From contig JBICIE010000211.1 of assembly GCA_043101635.1 (NCBI GenBank), positions 1 to 14,317 on the forward strand: 14,317 nucleotides of DNA. The letters run 5' to 3'. Positions within the stretch are counted from its first letter, which is position 1. Every line of letters starts with the position of its first letter. Made by a program: the position numbers and the translations under genes. This stretch comes from CAYMJK01 sp043101635. GTDB taxonomy: Bacteria; Planctomycetota; Phycisphaerae; Phycisphaerales; UBA1924. A model generated the notes under the pieces. The model ran no database searches, was not told the DNA's origin, and was given only the letters and a program-made list of their open reading frames with translations. Positions 1 to 5,917 of this stretch are shown piece by piece.

Positions 1-29
1 GGCGGCGCCCCCCTCGCCTCCCCCCGCGG
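1..29. repeat. Repeat A, partial copy at the contig edge
   Basis: The first 29 bases, from the GGCGGCGCC block to CCGCGG, match the middle of repeat A as found at 2749-2778 and around 4538-4566. The match stops just before the 3' end of the gene ending at 48. The rest of the copy would lie to the left of the window. A contig starting inside a dispersed repeat is what an assembly break at a repeat looks like. Confidence 0.75.
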
Positions 30-47
30 AGGCATGGTCACACCAGA

Positions 48-758
48 TCAGGCCGCGGCTTTCGCCTGCGCGCCTTGCGCCCCGCTCGCCTTGTGCCCCA
101 GCGACCCCAGCGGCAGCATGGTCGCGGCGCTCCATGCGGTGGGGCGGCGGGCGCCGATGCTGGCGCCGAGGCGGTAGTGCGCGGCCCAGGTTCCGGCGGG
201 GACGGTCCGGTCGAGGTAACGCTTGGCGCTGGTGACCGCCAGCAGCCGCCACGGGCCGATGTTGCCGGCGCCATCGCCGGTCTGCAGGGCCCGCTCGATC
301 TGCGTGTGCACCTGGGCCCCGGGCGCCGGCTGGGTGACATCCCACGTGATCTCGAGGGCGCCATCGTACTTGACATCGATGCCGCGCAGGCGCGGCGGCC
401 GCGGCGCCGGCGCGGGCGATGGCGCCTTCGGCGCCGGGATGCGGGCTGCGGCGTAGACGTTGTCATCGCCGGTCGTGCGGGCATGGGCCCGCACCTGGCC
501 GACCAGCGCCCCGCCGCGCTCGCCCAGCGCGCTCATGGCGCGGCTCAGCTTGGCCGTCGCCGCCTGCGCCGCCTCGCGGGCCGCCAGCGCTGCGCGGTAC
601 GCCTCCAGCGCCTCAGCGCTGACGGCTTCGAGCTGCGCCACCTGCGCCGGGGAGACGCCGATGGCCGCGGCCGGGTCGGCAAGCTCGGCCCACTGGTCGG
701 CGAGGATGCGGAAGAACCAGATGCGGTCGGAGGTGTTGCGCGGCAGTGCGGTGGGCAT
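48..758 (-). CDS. Unrecognised protein, coiled-coil plus Fn3-like domain (236 aa)
   Basis: I do not recognise a named family. I start it at the ATG at 758 (MPTALPRN); the open frame extends to 911, but that part is low-complexity leader sequence. Residues 1-30 are aromatic-rich (RIWFFRILADQWAELADP). Residues 36-90 are Ala/Glu/Arg-rich and look helical or coiled-coil. Residues 107-123 are a Pro/Ala linker. Residues 124-216 alternate like a beta sandwich (GIDVKYDGALEITWDV... GPWRLLAV... WAAHYRLGAS... WSAAT) and resemble a fibronectin type III fold. The tail is Ala/Gly/Gln-rich. There is no signal peptide, so it is probably cytoplasmic. No Shine-Dalgarno precedes the ATG; the leader is a pyrimidine-rich tract instead. 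The reading frame is convincing but the function is unknown. Confidence 0.75.
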   Translation of the reverse strand: MPTALPRNTSDRIWFFRILADQWAELADPAAAIGVSPAQVAQLEAVSAEALEAYRAALAAREAAQAATAKLSRAMSALGERGGALVGQVRAHARTTGDDNVYAAARIPAPKAPSPAPAPRPPRLRGIDVKYDGALEITWDVTQPAPGAQVHTQIERALQTGDGAGNIGPWRLLAVTSAKRYLDRTVPAGTWAAHYRLGASIGARRPTAWSAATMLPLGSLGHKASGAQGAQAKAAA

Positions 759-761
759 GGT

Positions 762-841
762 GGGGGGAGCAGAGATTAGAGAATAGAGATCAGAGAGCAG
801 GGATCGGATCAGGCAGTCAGGAGTCGGGGTCAGCAATGAGG
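762..841. repeat. Purine-rich tract with degenerate AGAGATT/AGAGAAT repeats
   Basis: About 80 bases on the plus strand are almost entirely A and G in short degenerate repeats (AGAGATTAGAGAATAGAGATC and relatives), grading into CAGG/CGGG repeats. Seen from the gene ending at 48 (minus strand), this is a pyrimidine-rich leader lying directly 5' of its start codon. A similar tract follows the M48 gene at 13460-13498. I see no promoter in it that I would defend. Confidence 0.6.
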
Positions 842-950
842 GCGACACGCGCGCCGGGCGCCGAATCGGCGACCGGGCGGCCCGGCCCGCGATGCGGATC
901 GGCCCGATCACCGCCGCACTTGAGCGCAGAGGGGGCCAGCGCGGCAGATT

Positions 951-1118
951 CCCGGGGCGCCGCCCGTTTGCCCCGGTTCATCGCGATTCTGTCCCGGTAC
1001 AACGCCGCGCTGCCCCGGGACACAATGACTTCGTCCCGGGGCAGAATAACTCCGCCCCGGTCCCGCGCAGCTCCGCCCCGGGGCGCTGCGCCCCCGCCCC
1101 GGGACCCGCCCGCGCTGC
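951..1118. repeat. Array of eight exact 21-bp units with a CCCGG core
   Basis: CCCGG recurs at 951, 972, 993, 1014, 1035, 1056, 1077 and 1098, exactly 21 bases apart, with a ninth degenerate CCCGC at 1119. The base pair before the core is usually GC or GT, while the 12-14 bases in the middle of each unit differ. On the minus strand an open frame (stop at 817, possible ATG at 1245) reads the units as heptapeptides of the form R-[GD]-x-x-[AI]-x-x, for example RDEVIVS, RGSAALY and RDRIAMN. Because 21 is a multiple of 3, every frame gives heptads, so periodicity alone does not prove coding. The possible ATG lies inside repeat B, so I do not call a gene here. The window 759-1302 has no gene I can support. 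Confidence 0.85.
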
Positions 1119-1140
1119 CCCGCTGAACAGGCCGCTTCTT

Positions 1141-1268
1141 CGTGCCACTGACGTGCTCTGACGTCAGTGCGAAGCGCAGCAGGCGTTCATCCCTGCACGA
1201 GATCCGCGCTGCGGATGCGATGAGGCCCGGTAGGGCAGGAAGCACTGACGGCGGCCGTCAGTGGCACG
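1141..1268. repeat. Repeat B copy 1, palindromic MITE/REP-like element (128 bp)
   Basis: It is bounded by 13-bp perfect terminal inverted repeats, CGTGCCACTGACG (1141-1153) and its reverse complement (1256-1268). Inside the left end, CACTGACGT (1146-1154) pairs with ACGTCAGTG (1161-1169) over a 6-base loop. Inside the right end, CACTGACGGC (1243-1252) pairs with GCCGTCAGTG (1254-1263). The motif CACTGACG therefore occurs four times per element. It shares the middle block GATGAGGCCCGGTAG and the right flank up to about 1294 with the copy at 4986. It has no coding capacity, so any movement would be non-autonomous. No target-site duplication is visible. Confidence 0.85.
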
Positions 1269-1302
1269 GCAGTTCCTCCGCCGGCGCCACCCCGGCGCCG
1301 CT

Positions 1303-2658
1303 TCACCGGTCGATGCGGTCGAGCAGCAGGAGCAGGTCTTCGATGTCGATCGCGCCGGAACCGTCAAGGTCGGCCCGGCTGTCGTTGTTTGCCGCCAGAT
1401 GCTGGAACTCGACGATGTCGCGCAGATCGGGGCCATCCTCGCCGGCGCGACCCATCGCCGCCGGCAACGGCGCCAGGTAGGCCGCCCCGTTCCGGTACGC
1501 TCCCGGCGCCCCGAGCACGACACCGGTGGATGTCAGCGCGGTCGAATAGCCAAGCGCATAGCGCCGCCCGGCATCGGGCGCAGTGATCCTCTCTCGCTCG
1601 ATCCACGCGCCATCGATCTGCTCGAAGATGTACCCCGCCCCGGCTTCGACGTAACCGCCGGCCTCCTCCCATGGCGCTCCGATCGCAAGCCAGCCCGCGC
1701 GCTGCGCCATCGAATCTCCGAAGCGGCCATTCCGCCCGCCGAGCGAGGAGATGATCACCTGTCGCCGCTGCCACTGGGCGCCGGTCCGCCTGAAGATGTG
1801 CACCGACCCGGACCGTTCTGCAAGGCCGGTATCGGCCGGAGCGCCGACGAACAGATCGGGTCCGTCGAGCAGCACGCGTGCGCCGAACGTGGCGGCAACG
1901 GTCGTCTCCGGCGTGAGCCGCTGCTCGAGCTGCCAGCCGGCGCCTGTGCGCTTGTAGATGTACACCGCGCCCGCGTTGCAGTCCGTGCCGGGGCAGCCCG
2001 CATCATCGAGCGGAGCGCCCACTGCGATGCGCGCCCCACTGATCGAGACAGCGCCGCCGTAGCGGTCAGTTCCCGGTTCGGTCAGGCGGGCTTCCAGTTC
2101 CCACTCGCCGCCCCGGCGCGTGAAGATGTAGACAGCGCCTTGCCGCACCCCTGCAACCTCATCGGCCCATGCGCCGATGGCGGCGCGATCGCCGGAGATG
2201 GAGACCGCCCACCCGAACCACGAGAGCCCGGCGCTGGAGAAGGAGCCGGACAGCGTCGCCGCCAGGCGCCAGGCGCCCCCGCGGCGCTCGTAGAGGTACG
2301 CGGCGCCATCGGACTCGCCCTTCGCGGCCGCCAGCGATGCGCCCACGAGGATGCGCGATCCGTCCGTGGCCACGCTGTCGCCGAAGAGCGTGCTCCCCCT
2401 TCTCGGTGGTGGCTGCATGAGGATGGCGCTGTGCGACCAGCCCTGGCCGCTGCGCTCATAGACATGGACGCGGCCCTCGCTGCTGGCGGCGTGGCGGTCG
2501 CCGATCACCATCAGGTTGCCGTGCGCTGCGATGGAGTGGCCGAAAGCGGTGGCGGGCGAGGTGGCCGGAGGCGTGAGCTTCCACGGCGCCTGGGCCGCTG
2601 CGTTTGCGGCGATCCACGCGGCCGCCATCGCCGCGATTCGAACGCTCCGGTGCTGCAT
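1303..2658 (-). CDS. Secreted seven-bladed FG-GAP beta-propeller with dockerin-like C-terminus (451 aa)
   Basis: An N-terminal Sec signal peptide (MQHRSVRIAA then an Ala-rich core, cleavage near AAAQA-PW at 24/25) directs export. Seven FG-GAP repeats follow, each with an FGxS/FGDSVA strand, a VGAP-like strand and a G-x-V-Y-I-Y strand. They start near residues 39, 92, 148, 200, 258, 313 and 369, enough for a closed integrin-alpha-like propeller. Residues 404-451 carry one EF-hand-like loop (D430, D432, S434, D438, D441), as in dockerin-like tails of planctomycete secreted proteins. The role is probably cell-surface or periplasmic binding; no catalytic motif is visible. The start is fixed by GGAGG at 2666-2670, seven bases upstream. 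The start region lies in repeat A and the 3' end is 8 bp from the extended edge of repeat B copy 1. Confidence 0.93.
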   Translation of the reverse strand: MQHRSVRIAAMAAAWIAANAAAQAPWKLTPPATSPATAFGHSIAAHGNLMVIGDRHAASSEGRVHVYERSGQGWSHSAILMQPPPRRGSTLFGDSVATDGSRILVGASLAAAKGESDGAAYLYERRGGAWRLAATLSGSFSSAGLSWFGWAVSISGDRAAIGAWADEVAGVRQGAVYIFTRRGGEWELEARLTEPGTDRYGGAVSISGARIAVGAPLDDAGCPGTDCNAGAVYIYKRTGAGWQLEQRLTPETTVAATFGARVLLDGPDLFVGAPADTGLAERSGSVHIFRRTGAQWQRRQVIISSLGGRNGRFGDSMAQRAGWLAIGAPWEEAGGYVEAGAGYIFEQIDGAWIERERITAPDAGRRYALGYSTALTSTGVVLGAPGAYRNGAAYLAPLPAAMGRAGEDGPDLRDIVEFQHLAANNDSRADLDGSGAIDIEDLLLLLDRIDR

Positions 2659-2665
2659 GGCTGAT

Positions 2666-2670
2666 CCTCC
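2666..2670 (-). promoter_or_regulatory. Ribosome binding site of the FG-GAP gene
   Basis: GGAGG on the minus strand lies seven bases before the ATG at 2658. It decides the start codon and is conserved in the other repeat A copy, upstream of 4451. Confidence 0.85.
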
Positions 2671-2696
2671 CGCATCAGGACCGAGGGGCCCATGCC

Positions 2697-2702
2697 AATA
2701 TA
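2697..2702 (-). promoter_or_regulatory. Putative extended -10 promoter box (TGGTATATT) for the FG-GAP gene
   Basis: On the minus strand TGGTATATTGGC reads as an extended -10 (TGn then TATATT, five of six bases of TATAAT), about 38 bases before the ATG. That would leave a leader of about 30 bases holding the Shine-Dalgarno. No good -35 is seen 16-18 bases upstream, which an extended -10 can tolerate. The box is unchanged in the copy at 4489-4494. Confidence 0.5.
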
Positions 2703-2827
2703 CCAGACCAGCCTTGCATCGGTTGCGACGGGCGCGCGAATGCGAAGGGGGCGGCGCCCCCCTCGCCTCCCCCCGCGGCAGGGGCCAAAGGCGCCCGGCG
2801 CCGCGCCTGCGCCCTCCGGGCGGGGGC

Positions 2828-2846
2828 GTGGGGGCGTCGCCCCCAC
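2828..2846. terminator. GC-rich hairpin in repeat A, possible terminator of the upstream gene
   Basis: GTGGGGGC and GCCCCCAC pair perfectly over a 3-base loop, 58 bases beyond the stop of the gene ending at 2904. There is no following T-run, so this is not a standard intrinsic terminator. The other copy (4617-4635) keeps the hairpin with one mismatch. Confidence 0.3.
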
Positions 2847-2903
2847 ATCTGCGATCGCGGCCGTCAGTCGCAGGGACGACCCCGGCTATGCAGCCGCGCC
2901 CTT

Positions 2904-4451
2904 CTACTTGCGATCGTCCGCGGGCAGCGCATCGGCGCTCGGCGTCAGATCGACTGCCTTGATCAACTCGCCCGTCGTGGCGTCATGGACGGATCCCTGT
3001 TCCCCCAGCCATCCGGAGCCGCCAAAGGGGTCCGTGACCCGGCGCACCGGAAGGCAGACGATCCTCGGCGGATTCGAGAGCAGCGCAGCGCGCACGGCCT
3101 CGCCGGGTTCGATGCGACAAGCGCGAGAGTGGTCCTCGGTGCGGAAGACCTCGATCACCGTCGGCTTGCCACCCTCCTCGGCCTCCTCCCAGCCAGGGGA
3201 GGCGACCGCGACATAGGCGCCATCGCCGGACTCGCCGACGAAGTCACACGGGCCCTCTGTTGTGATCTCCGAAAAGCCCTCGCCGCCGTACGGAACGTAG
3301 ACCAGGCTTGCGGAGAACTCATCGCACAGATATGCGCCGGTGTGACCGGGATGCAGCGATGGCGCTGTGCCATGCCCGCCCACATGTACGCTGCGGATGC
3401 GCTCCGGGTCGTGCAGGTCGATGGCCTTCACCTCGTACCCATCATTGCCCCGGTGCCCGACGATCCTCGCCAGCGGAGCTTCCACGGACACCGCCCAGCG
3501 GCCATCCGGCGAGATCTCGCTCCACATCATCGGGACCTTCGCCCGGTTCCGCTCGGCGCCCGTCGCCAGATCAATGAAGGACCACACGTAGTTGGTGGAG
3601 CAGTAGAGCGACGAACCGTCCGGTGAGAACCGCTTCGCCGAAAAGCCTCCGGGGCCGACATCGAGGTCGGGCGGCGGGCTCACGGCGCGCAGCGCCAGCG
3701 CATCGCCGTGCAGCAGTTCGATGAAGACCGGCGATTCGCGGCTTGCGCAGTACGCCACGCGGTGGCCACCGTCATCGAAGACCGGCCATGATCCCTTCCA
3801 GATCCAGCCGGCCACGTACTCATCCGGCCGCTTCATCGACTTGCGCTCGCCGGCGCCGACATCGAACACGTCGAAGATCCCGCCTTCCCGCTCCATGACG
3901 AGGCTGCCGCCGGCGCCGAGCACTGTCTGGATCCGCGGCCCGGCGTACTGGCCTTCTGCCAGGATCACCCGGATGCGCGCCCCGCGCATGTCCACATCGG
4001 AGTTGGTGGCGATACGGCCCGGACCAACGAGGTCCCAGACGCCCGGCTCGAGGTAGTACCCGCTCTCCATGGTGTGCATGCGATCGGTGTAGATCGCGAA
4101 TCGCTCGGTTCGCTCCGCGCCCGGCGCGAGTTGCGTGTAGCGAGCGCCAGGTTCGGACAGGATGCAACCGAGGATGTAGAACGGCTCCGGGATCATCCCG
4201 TCCGGATCGCGCGGGGTGACGCTGTCGAGGCGCCAGGCGTCGAGTTCGATCGGAGCGTCGCCGCGGTTGAGAAGCTTCACCACGCCCGTGATCGTCTCAC
4301 GGTACTCCCACTCAGCGCGGTCGGGCTGGATGCGCACGATGAGCGCGGCTTCGTCCGGCGCCGCGTCCTGGCCTGCTTGGGCCGGACCAGCCGCGCAGAT
4401 CGCCGGGATAAGTACCGTCGCCGCCGCGATTCGAACGCTCCGGTGCTGCAT
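2904..4451 (-). CDS. Secreted Ig-like plus WD40/TolB-like propeller protein (515 aa)
   Basis: The protein begins with the same MQHRSVRIAA as the next gene, followed by a hydrophobic core and a likely cleavage site at AQA-GQ (residue 26). Residues 36-165 look like an immunoglobulin-type domain (IVRIQPDRAEWEYRETITGVVKLLNRGDAPIEL...). Residues 175-500 form repeated strands with WD40/TolB-like turns, such as FSPDGSSLYC (275-284) and ISPDGRWAV (313-321), consistent with a propeller. No catalytic residues stand out. It is probably periplasmic or surface-located with a binding role; the substrate is unknown. I start it at 4451, not at the in-frame ATG at 4490, because GGAGG sits seven bases upstream and the signal peptide begins here. 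It lies in repeat A at its 5' end and is followed by repeat A copy 1. Confidence 0.88.
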   Translation of the reverse strand: MQHRSVRIAAATVLIPAICAAGPAQAGQDAAPDEAALIVRIQPDRAEWEYRETITGVVKLLNRGDAPIELDAWRLDSVTPRDPDGMIPEPFYILGCILSEPGARYTQLAPGAERTERFAIYTDRMHTMESGYYLEPGVWDLVGPGRIATNSDVDMRGARIRVILAEGQYAGPRIQTVLGAGGSLVMEREGGIFDVFDVGAGERKSMKRPDEYVAGWIWKGSWPVFDDGGHRVAYCASRESPVFIELLHGDALALRAVSPPPDLDVGPGGFSAKRFSPDGSSLYCSTNYVWSFIDLATGAERNRAKVPMMWSEISPDGRWAVSVEAPLARIVGHRGNDGYEVKAIDLHDPERIRSVHVGGHGTAPSLHPGHTGAYLCDEFSASLVYVPYGGEGFSEITTEGPCDFVGESGDGAYVAVASPGWEEAEEGGKPTVIEVFRTEDHSRACRIEPGEAVRAALLSNPPRIVCLPVRRVTDPFGGSGWLGEQGSVHDATTGELIKAVDLTPSADALPADDRK

Positions 4452-4641
4452 GGCTGATCCTCCCGCATCAGGGCCGGGGGCCCAAGCCAATATACCAGAT
4501 CAGCCTTGCATCGGTTGCGAAGCGCGCAGTGCGAAGGGGGCGGCGCCCCCCACGCCTCCCCCCGCGGCAGGGGCCCAAGGCGCCCGGCGCCGCGCCTGCG
4601 CCCTCCGGGCGGGGGCGTGGAGGCGCCGCCCCCACATCTGC
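4422..4641 (-). repeat. Repeat A copy 2, promoter/RBS/signal-peptide 5' cassette
   Basis: This 220-bp block matches 2629-2852. It begins within codons 9-10 of the downstream gene and ends 28 bases after the stop of the broken small gene at 4670. Its TATATT box, GGAGG and first ten codons are intact. Differences are mostly single bases between the box and the GGGGGCGGCGCC hairpin. Confidence 0.9.
4489..4494 (-). promoter_or_regulatory. Putative extended -10 promoter box for the Ig/propeller gene
   Basis: The same TGGTATATTGGC as at 2694-2704, placed 38 bases before the ATG at 4451. As in the other copy, no clear -35 is seen. Confidence 0.5.
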
Positions 4642-4669
4642 ATCGCCGTGCGAGCATCTCGGTCGAACG

Positions 4670-4913
4670 CTACCTCGCGCGCTGCAGCTTCCGCGGATCC
4701 CGCATCAGATGCAGCGCCAGCGACAGCGCAAGCGGGCTGAACAAGAGCGACGCGATGAACCACCGCAAGAAGCCCTGGCCCTTCGCCCTTCGCCTGCCGC
4801 CCGACCATCCACGCAAACAGCAGCCAGATCCCGAGCGAAAGCGCCAGCCACACTCCGGGTGGAACCCTGGTAAACCACTCGGGCCAGTCCGCCGGCGCCT
4901 GTGTTGCGATCAT
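4670..4913 (-). pseudogene. Small two-helix membrane protein, frameshifted by a 7-bp duplication
   Basis: From the ATG at 4913, which has AGGGGA five bases upstream, the frame encodes MIATQAPADW and a first membrane helix (VWLALSLGIWLLFAWMV). It then runs out of phase and reads through into repeat A. The second half in the +1 frame gives GQGFLRWFIASLLFSPLALSLALHLM, a second helix, then RDPRKLQRAR and a TAG at 4670. The switch coincides with a tandem CCCTTCG CCCTTCG at 4779-4792. Removing one 7-mer restores a continuous 78-residue protein with two helices and a basic tail. It could be a real mutation, a phase-variable tract or an assembly error. I do not recognise the family. Confidence 0.75.
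4778..4794. repeat. 7-bp tandem repeat inside the small membrane gene
   Basis: CCCTTCG is present twice back to back (4779-4785, 4786-4792), with the same 7-base period continuing for one base to the left and two to the right. The extra unit is the exact cause of the frameshift in the gene at 4670-4913. Confidence 0.85.
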
Positions 4914-4985
4914 TGCGATCCCCTGTACTCGGACAGGCCCGCCAGCCTCAGAATGCTACGCAGCAGCTTCGGCGGCGCGGTTCTT

Positions 4986-5114
4986 CGTGCCACTGACGTG
5001 CTCTGACGTCAGTGCGTCGTGCAACAGGCGGCCAGTCGTGCAGAAGCCCGGCGTCGCAGCCGCGATGAGGCCCGGTAGATTAAAGAAGCACTGACGGCGG
5101 CCGTCAGTGGCACG
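4986..5114. repeat. Repeat B copy 2, palindromic MITE/REP-like element (129 bp)
   Basis: It has the same 13-bp terminal inverted repeats, at 4986-4998 and 5102-5114, and the same left and right hairpins as the copy at 1141. The first 34 bases, the GATGAGGCCCGGTAG block and the last 30 bases are nearly identical; the middle differs. Similarity continues to about 5139 and includes an extra CGTCAGTG at 5124-5131. Both copies have TTCTT directly before the left end. Confidence 0.85.
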
Positions 5115-5271
5115 GAAGTCGTCCGTCAGTGCCACCCCGCCGGTTGATGCAGGCGTCGCGCTCAGCAGGCGTCATGCCTTCGGTTTCGCGGTCGATCCGC
5201 GCCTGCCCCTCGCGCTTGATGCGGACGGCCTCTGATTCACGGTTCGTCGGTATACTGCAACTCCAGGGTTG
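5104..5271 (-). pseudogene. Truncated tandem paralogue of the MKR-type small protein
   Basis: Directly after the TGA of the gene at 5272-5511, and in the same frame, the minus strand encodes ESEAVRIKREGQARIDRETEGM then TPAERDACINRRGG. This aligns without gaps to AVQMKRDIQARMHEETHGMS-type sequence of the neighbour, with about 15 of 30 residues identical. No ATG, GTG or TTG lies in frame between the TGA and the conserved part, so it cannot be initiated independently. The similarity ends at NRRGG, where repeat B sequence begins (about 5139); the frame then reaches a TGA inside the repeat at 5104. It is most likely a remnant of a tandem duplication cut by the repeat. Confidence 0.7.
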
Positions 5272-5511
5272 TCACGGCACCCGATCCGCCCGGACCTGAT
5301 CTCGCCGGCTGAGGGCGTCGAGCAGCGCTCTGAACCGAGACGGGTCGCTGCCCGCCTCCTGCTCGATCTGGCGGCGGAACTCATCGGCGCCCCGGCGGTA
5401 GTAGGCGATGCGCTCCTCGACCGACATGCCGTGGGTCTCCTCGTGCATGCGGGCCTGGATGTCGCGCTTCATCTGGACGGCATCGATGGGATTGTCCGGT
5501 GGAGTGGCCAT
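5272..5511 (-). CDS. Small MKR-type protein, possible antitoxin-like (79 aa)
   Basis: The protein is hydrophilic and mostly helical. Its core is AVQMKRDIQARMHEETHGM followed by SVEERIAYYRRGADEFRRQIEQEAG. From memory, this MKR-x-x-Q-x-x-x-x-x-E-T-x-G-M-[ST]-x-E-E-R pattern occurs in short uncharacterised proteins often annotated near toxin-antitoxin genes; I cannot confirm that here, and no toxin gene is adjacent. The ATG at 5511 is chosen because the upstream extension (to 5616) is not conserved-looking, though no Shine-Dalgarno is visible. It follows the DUF6966-like gene by 58 bases and probably belongs to the hppD transcript. A truncated copy follows in frame. Confidence 0.75.
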   Translation of the reverse strand: MATPPDNPIDAVQMKRDIQARMHEETHGMSVEERIAYYRRGADEFRRQIEQEAGSDPSRFRALLDALSRRDQVRADRVP

Positions 5512-5569
5512 GATGGTGAGGAACGCCAGCGCGAGCGAGGCGATTGCGCCTTCGCATTCGCCTTCCCGG

Positions 5570-5917
5570 CTACCTGAGCGCGCGAAGTATCGAATGGGCG
5601 GAGTTGTATATCGCACTCTGCAAGTCGCGAACTTCCTTGTTTATCTGATCTTCGTGCTTCTGCTCGATGCGGTGGCCGTTGTGGGCGCATATCAGGATGT
5701 CGTTGAAGCTACCCATTCCGCCGAACCAGGACATGACCTCTCGAACGCTCCGTTCTCTCAGCAATGTACCGTCATCTGCCAACACCCGGTCGATCCGGGA
5801 ACTCCAGTGCTCCTCGCCGTGCTGGGCGAGCAACTCTGAGCATGCCTTCAAGTCTCGGGCCAGGTCCGATCGCTCGCCAACAATGTCGGGCGGCCCATAC
5901 TCGCCATCGCCACTCAC
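5570..5917 (-). CDS. DUF6966-like small protein (115 aa)
   Basis: A GTG start at 5917 overlaps the hppD stop as GTGA, and a GGGGGA run lies six bases upstream, so it is probably translated by coupling to hppD. The features I recognise are the helix with QHGEEHWSSRID (residues 32-43) and the motif WFGGMGSFNDILI (64-76). These match what I recall of DUF6966, a family of small proteins of unknown function. No signal peptide or membrane helix is present, so it is cytoplasmic. I infer no enzymatic role. The partner could be hppD by operon position, but nothing in the sequence links it to tyrosine metabolism. Confidence 0.82.
   Translation of the reverse strand: MSGDGEYGPPDIVGERSDLARDLKACSELLAQHGEEHWSSRIDRVLADDGTLLRERSVREVMSWFGGMGSFNDILICAHNGHRIEQKHEDQINKEVRDLQSAIYNSAHSILRALR

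Larger units (their letters stand above)
2629..2852 (-). repeat. Repeat A copy 1, promoter/RBS/signal-peptide 5' cassette
   Basis: This 224-bp block matches 4422-4641 at roughly nine bases in ten by eye, with a few small indels. Read on the minus strand it contains a GC-rich hairpin segment, a TATATT box, a GGAGG ribosome binding site, the ATG and the codons for MQHRSVRIAA. Similarity ends inside the signal peptide; the two mature proteins are unrelated. Confidence 0.9.

Noticed and set aside
951..1118. CRISPR-like array
   Set aside because: The conserved part is only about five bases and the unit is 21 bp. CRISPR repeats are 23-47 bp with spacers of similar length, and no cas gene is present.
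1261..2664. Plus-strand open frame of 467 codons opposite the FG-GAP gene
   Set aside because: It has no recognisable domain, and the minus strand has seven FG-GAP repeats, a signal peptide and a ribosome binding site.
2629..2670. tRNA-like sequence with TTCGAATC in repeat A
   Set aside because: The T-loop-like string is part of the codons for RSVRIA. The flanking bases do not form a five-pair T-stem, and no acceptor or anticodon stem is seen.
5272..5917. Toxin-antitoxin or defence module made of the DUF6966-like and MKR genes
   Set aside because: No nuclease, kinase, acetyltransferase or other toxin domain is visible in either protein. The association rests only on a remembered resemblance of the MKR protein.
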